A DNA stretch of 30,899 nt, taken from the NCBI GenBank assembly GCA_027039295.1, contig JALWEW010000083.1:1-30899 (forward strand), given 5' to 3'. Made by a program: the position numbers and the translations under genes. Origin of the DNA: Acidilobaceae archaeon (GTDB lineage: Archaea; Thermoproteota; Thermoprotei_A; Sulfolobales; Acidilobaceae). Shown in pieces: positions 29,867-30,899 of this stretch (position 1 is the stretch's first letter; each line of letters opens with the position of its first letter). The notes below the pieces were generated by a model, which searched no databases, had not been told where the DNA came from, and saw only the letters and a list, made by a program, of their open reading frames with translations.

Positions 29867-30637
29867 CTAGAAGGGTAGGAGGCCCCTTAGCCTGTAGCCT
29901 AGGTAGATCCTCGCCAGCCTGCGTTTGTCGACCATTAGTGGGGCTAGCGCCATGCCTGTGAGGAATCCTCCTACGTGGGCCCAGAACGCGACTCCAGCCG
30001 CTACGCCCGTGAGGGCTGTTGTAAGGCCTAGGGCTAGCTGGTAGATGAACCAGAAGGCTATGTAGGCGAATGCTGGGAGTTGTAGGAAGAATGGTATGAA
30101 GCCCCATAGGGTGACGACCCTTATCTCAGCGTAGGGGAAGTAGACCATGTAGGCGCCTAGGACGCCCGAGATCGCCCCGGACGCCCCAATCGCAGGGACG
30201 AGCCAGGGGCTCACGCCCTGCTCGAGAGCTGCGCTGGCGAGGGCCTTCGAGGGCATGAACATTATGCTGGCTATGTGGAACATGGTGGCCCCGAGGCCGG
30301 ATAGCAGGTAGAAGATTAGGTAGCGTAGCCTGCCCATGGCATTCTCTATGTTGTCACCGAATATGTAGAGGTACAGCATGTTGCCTAGGAGGTGCACGAG
30401 GCCTCCGTGGAGGAACATCGAAGTGATAAGCGTGTAGAGCGACTGGCCCGCCACTACAAGGGCTGGCACCAAGCCCAGTTTGAATACCACCTCGTCATAG
30501 CTGTGTGCTCCTGGGAGTAGCAGGCCCGGCGCTATCACTCCTACGATGTAAACGAGTGTGTTAACCAGTATCAGGGTTAGGTTGACCACAGGCGTCTCGG
30601 TGGTTGGGGCCTCGTCGCTTAGCGGTATCGCCGCCAT
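29867..30637 (-). CDS. Rhomboid family intramembrane serine protease
   Basis: A membrane protease of 256 aa that cleaves substrates within the bilayer. It has about six to seven membrane segments. LHGGLVHLLGNMLYLYIFGDN carries the conserved His and Asn (His82, Asn86) of segment 2, with core HGGLVHLLGN. GASGAISGVLGAY holds the nucleophile Ser153, and WAHVGGFLTGMA holds the catalytic His221. After the last segment a short basic tail follows. The ATG at 30637 follows GGCGAGGAAGC. It is divergent from the next gene across a short gap with one TTTAAA element. Its substrates cannot be inferred. Confidence 0.93.
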   Translation of the reverse strand: MAAIPLSDEAPTTETPVVNLTLILVNTLVYIVGVIAPGLLLPGAHSYDEVVFKLGLVPALVVAGQSLYTLITSMFLHGGLVHLLGNMLYLYIFGDNIENAMGRLRYLIFYLLSGLGATMFHIASIMFMPSKALASAALEQGVSPWLVPAIGASGAISGVLGAYMVYFPYAEIRVVTLWGFIPFFLQLPAFAYIAFWFIYQLALGLTTALTGVAAGVAFWAHVGGFLTGMALAPLMVDKRRLARIYLGYRLRGLLPF

Positions 30638-30669
30638 GCTTCCTCGCCTGGGACACCTCGGGGCCCTCC

Positions 30670-30675
30670 TTTAAA
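30670..30675. promoter_or_regulatory. Shared TATA core TTTAAA for the rhomboid gene and the last gene
   Basis: A self-complementary TTTAAA in GC-rich DNA, about 35 nt from the rhomboid ATG and about 42 nt from the GTG at 30715. Confidence 0.5.
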
Positions 30676-30714
30676 GCTGGCCTGCCGGGCCCGTACTATA
30701 GTAGCTGGTGGAGA

Positions 30715-30899
30715 GTGCTGGCTGGCCCCCTGGTATCGACTTGCATCGAGGTCGTGAGGAGGCCTTCCCTGGAGGATGTCAGGCTCACGCTGCGGGAGAC
30801 ATCGAGGATGCTCCACGAGAGGCCTTGCAGGGTGAGCGAGGGCTCCTCGTGGATTCTAGCCTACTGCGAGGACCAGGTGCTCGTAGAGGCTAGCTTGGA
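30715..30899 (+). CDS. Unrecognised protein, 5' part only (window edge)
   Basis: The first 61 codons of a gene running off the right edge. GTG 30715 begins VLAGPLVSTCIEVVRRPSLE; an acidic/basic helix (DVRLTLRETSRMLHERP) and a strand (WILAYCEDQVLVEASL) follow. Third codon positions are almost all G or C, as in neighbouring genes, which supports this frame over the alternative +1 frame that ends at 30893. Three Cys are present. I do not recognise the family. Confidence 0.55.
   Translation, partial: MLAGPLVSTCIEVVRRPSLEDVRLTLRETSRMLHERPCRVSEGSSWILAYCEDQVLVEASL

Noticed and set aside
30708..30893. 61-codon plus-strand frame at the right edge
   Set aside because: The adjacent frame from GTG 30715 has G/C at nearly every third position and stays open to the edge; this frame does not look coding.

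Overview
The window looks like chromosomal DNA of a hyperthermophilic crenarchaeon, most likely of the Desulfurococcales/Pyrodictiales type. The evidence is Cren7 chromatin protein, Orc1/Cdc6, SRP54, eIF5A, eS6, an archaeal 5S rRNA and an archaeal RNase P RNA, a ThrRS without editing domain, TATA-type promoters about 40 nt before start codons, many GTG/TTG starts, and a GC-rich base composition in which AT-rich stretches occur almost only at promoters and terminators. I cannot name the species. A heme O synthase hints at a respiratory, possibly oxygen-using organism. I see no insertion sequence, CRISPR array, prophage or other mobile element.

Layout. 1-4,700: asparaginyl-tRNA synthetase (cut by the left edge), methylthioadenosine phosphorylase with a SIS-like protein, a polysaccharide-deacetylase-family enzyme and a double-hotdog acyl-CoA thioesterase. 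4,700-7,860: creN7, then a four-gene operon of a Panacea/SocA-like protein, two MinD-type ATPases each carrying an inserted two-cluster ferredoxin, and a NifX-like protein. 7,950-9,830: a divergent TrmY-like SPOUT methyltransferase and SRP54. 9,911-15,000: heme O synthase with a membrane protein, MoaA, and a split MetE pair with a small protein. 15,000-18,000: malate dehydrogenase, DUF99 and Orc1/Cdc6. 18,100-19,090: tRNA-Ala(GGC), a probable C/D box sRNA and eS6. 19,190-22,300: acyl-CoA dehydrogenase, NfeD-like protein, UbiE-like methyltransferase, and a protein with a JAMM metalloprotease signature. 22,300-24,075: a candidate structured RNA, 5S rRNA, MoaB, a pyruvoyl decarboxylase, and RNase P RNA in a GC-rich stretch full of meaningless open frames. 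24,075-30,899: AidB-like acyl-CoA dehydrogenase, radical SAM protein, tRNA-Val(GAC), eIF5A, a DUF429-like protein, ThrRS, tRNA-Leu(TAA), a rhomboid protease and the start of an unrecognised gene.

How it fits together. Most genes are housekeeping: translation and RNA maturation (AsnRS, ThrRS, three tRNAs, 5S, RNase P, eIF5A, eS6, TrmY-like), secretion (SRP54), replication (Orc1), chromatin (Cren7), sulfur-amino-acid and polyamine metabolism (MetE pair, MTA phosphorylase, pyruvoyl decarboxylase), molybdopterin synthesis (MoaA, MoaB), and acyl-CoA metabolism (two dehydrogenases, thioesterase). The items I would look at first are the ATPase/ferredoxin cassette, the JAMM-motif protein, the MetE partner that lacks zinc ligands, the C/D sRNA candidate and the candidate structured RNA at 22,320. 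A recurrent promoter design also stands out: in three divergent gene pairs one palindromic TATA-like core lies near the middle of the two start codons.
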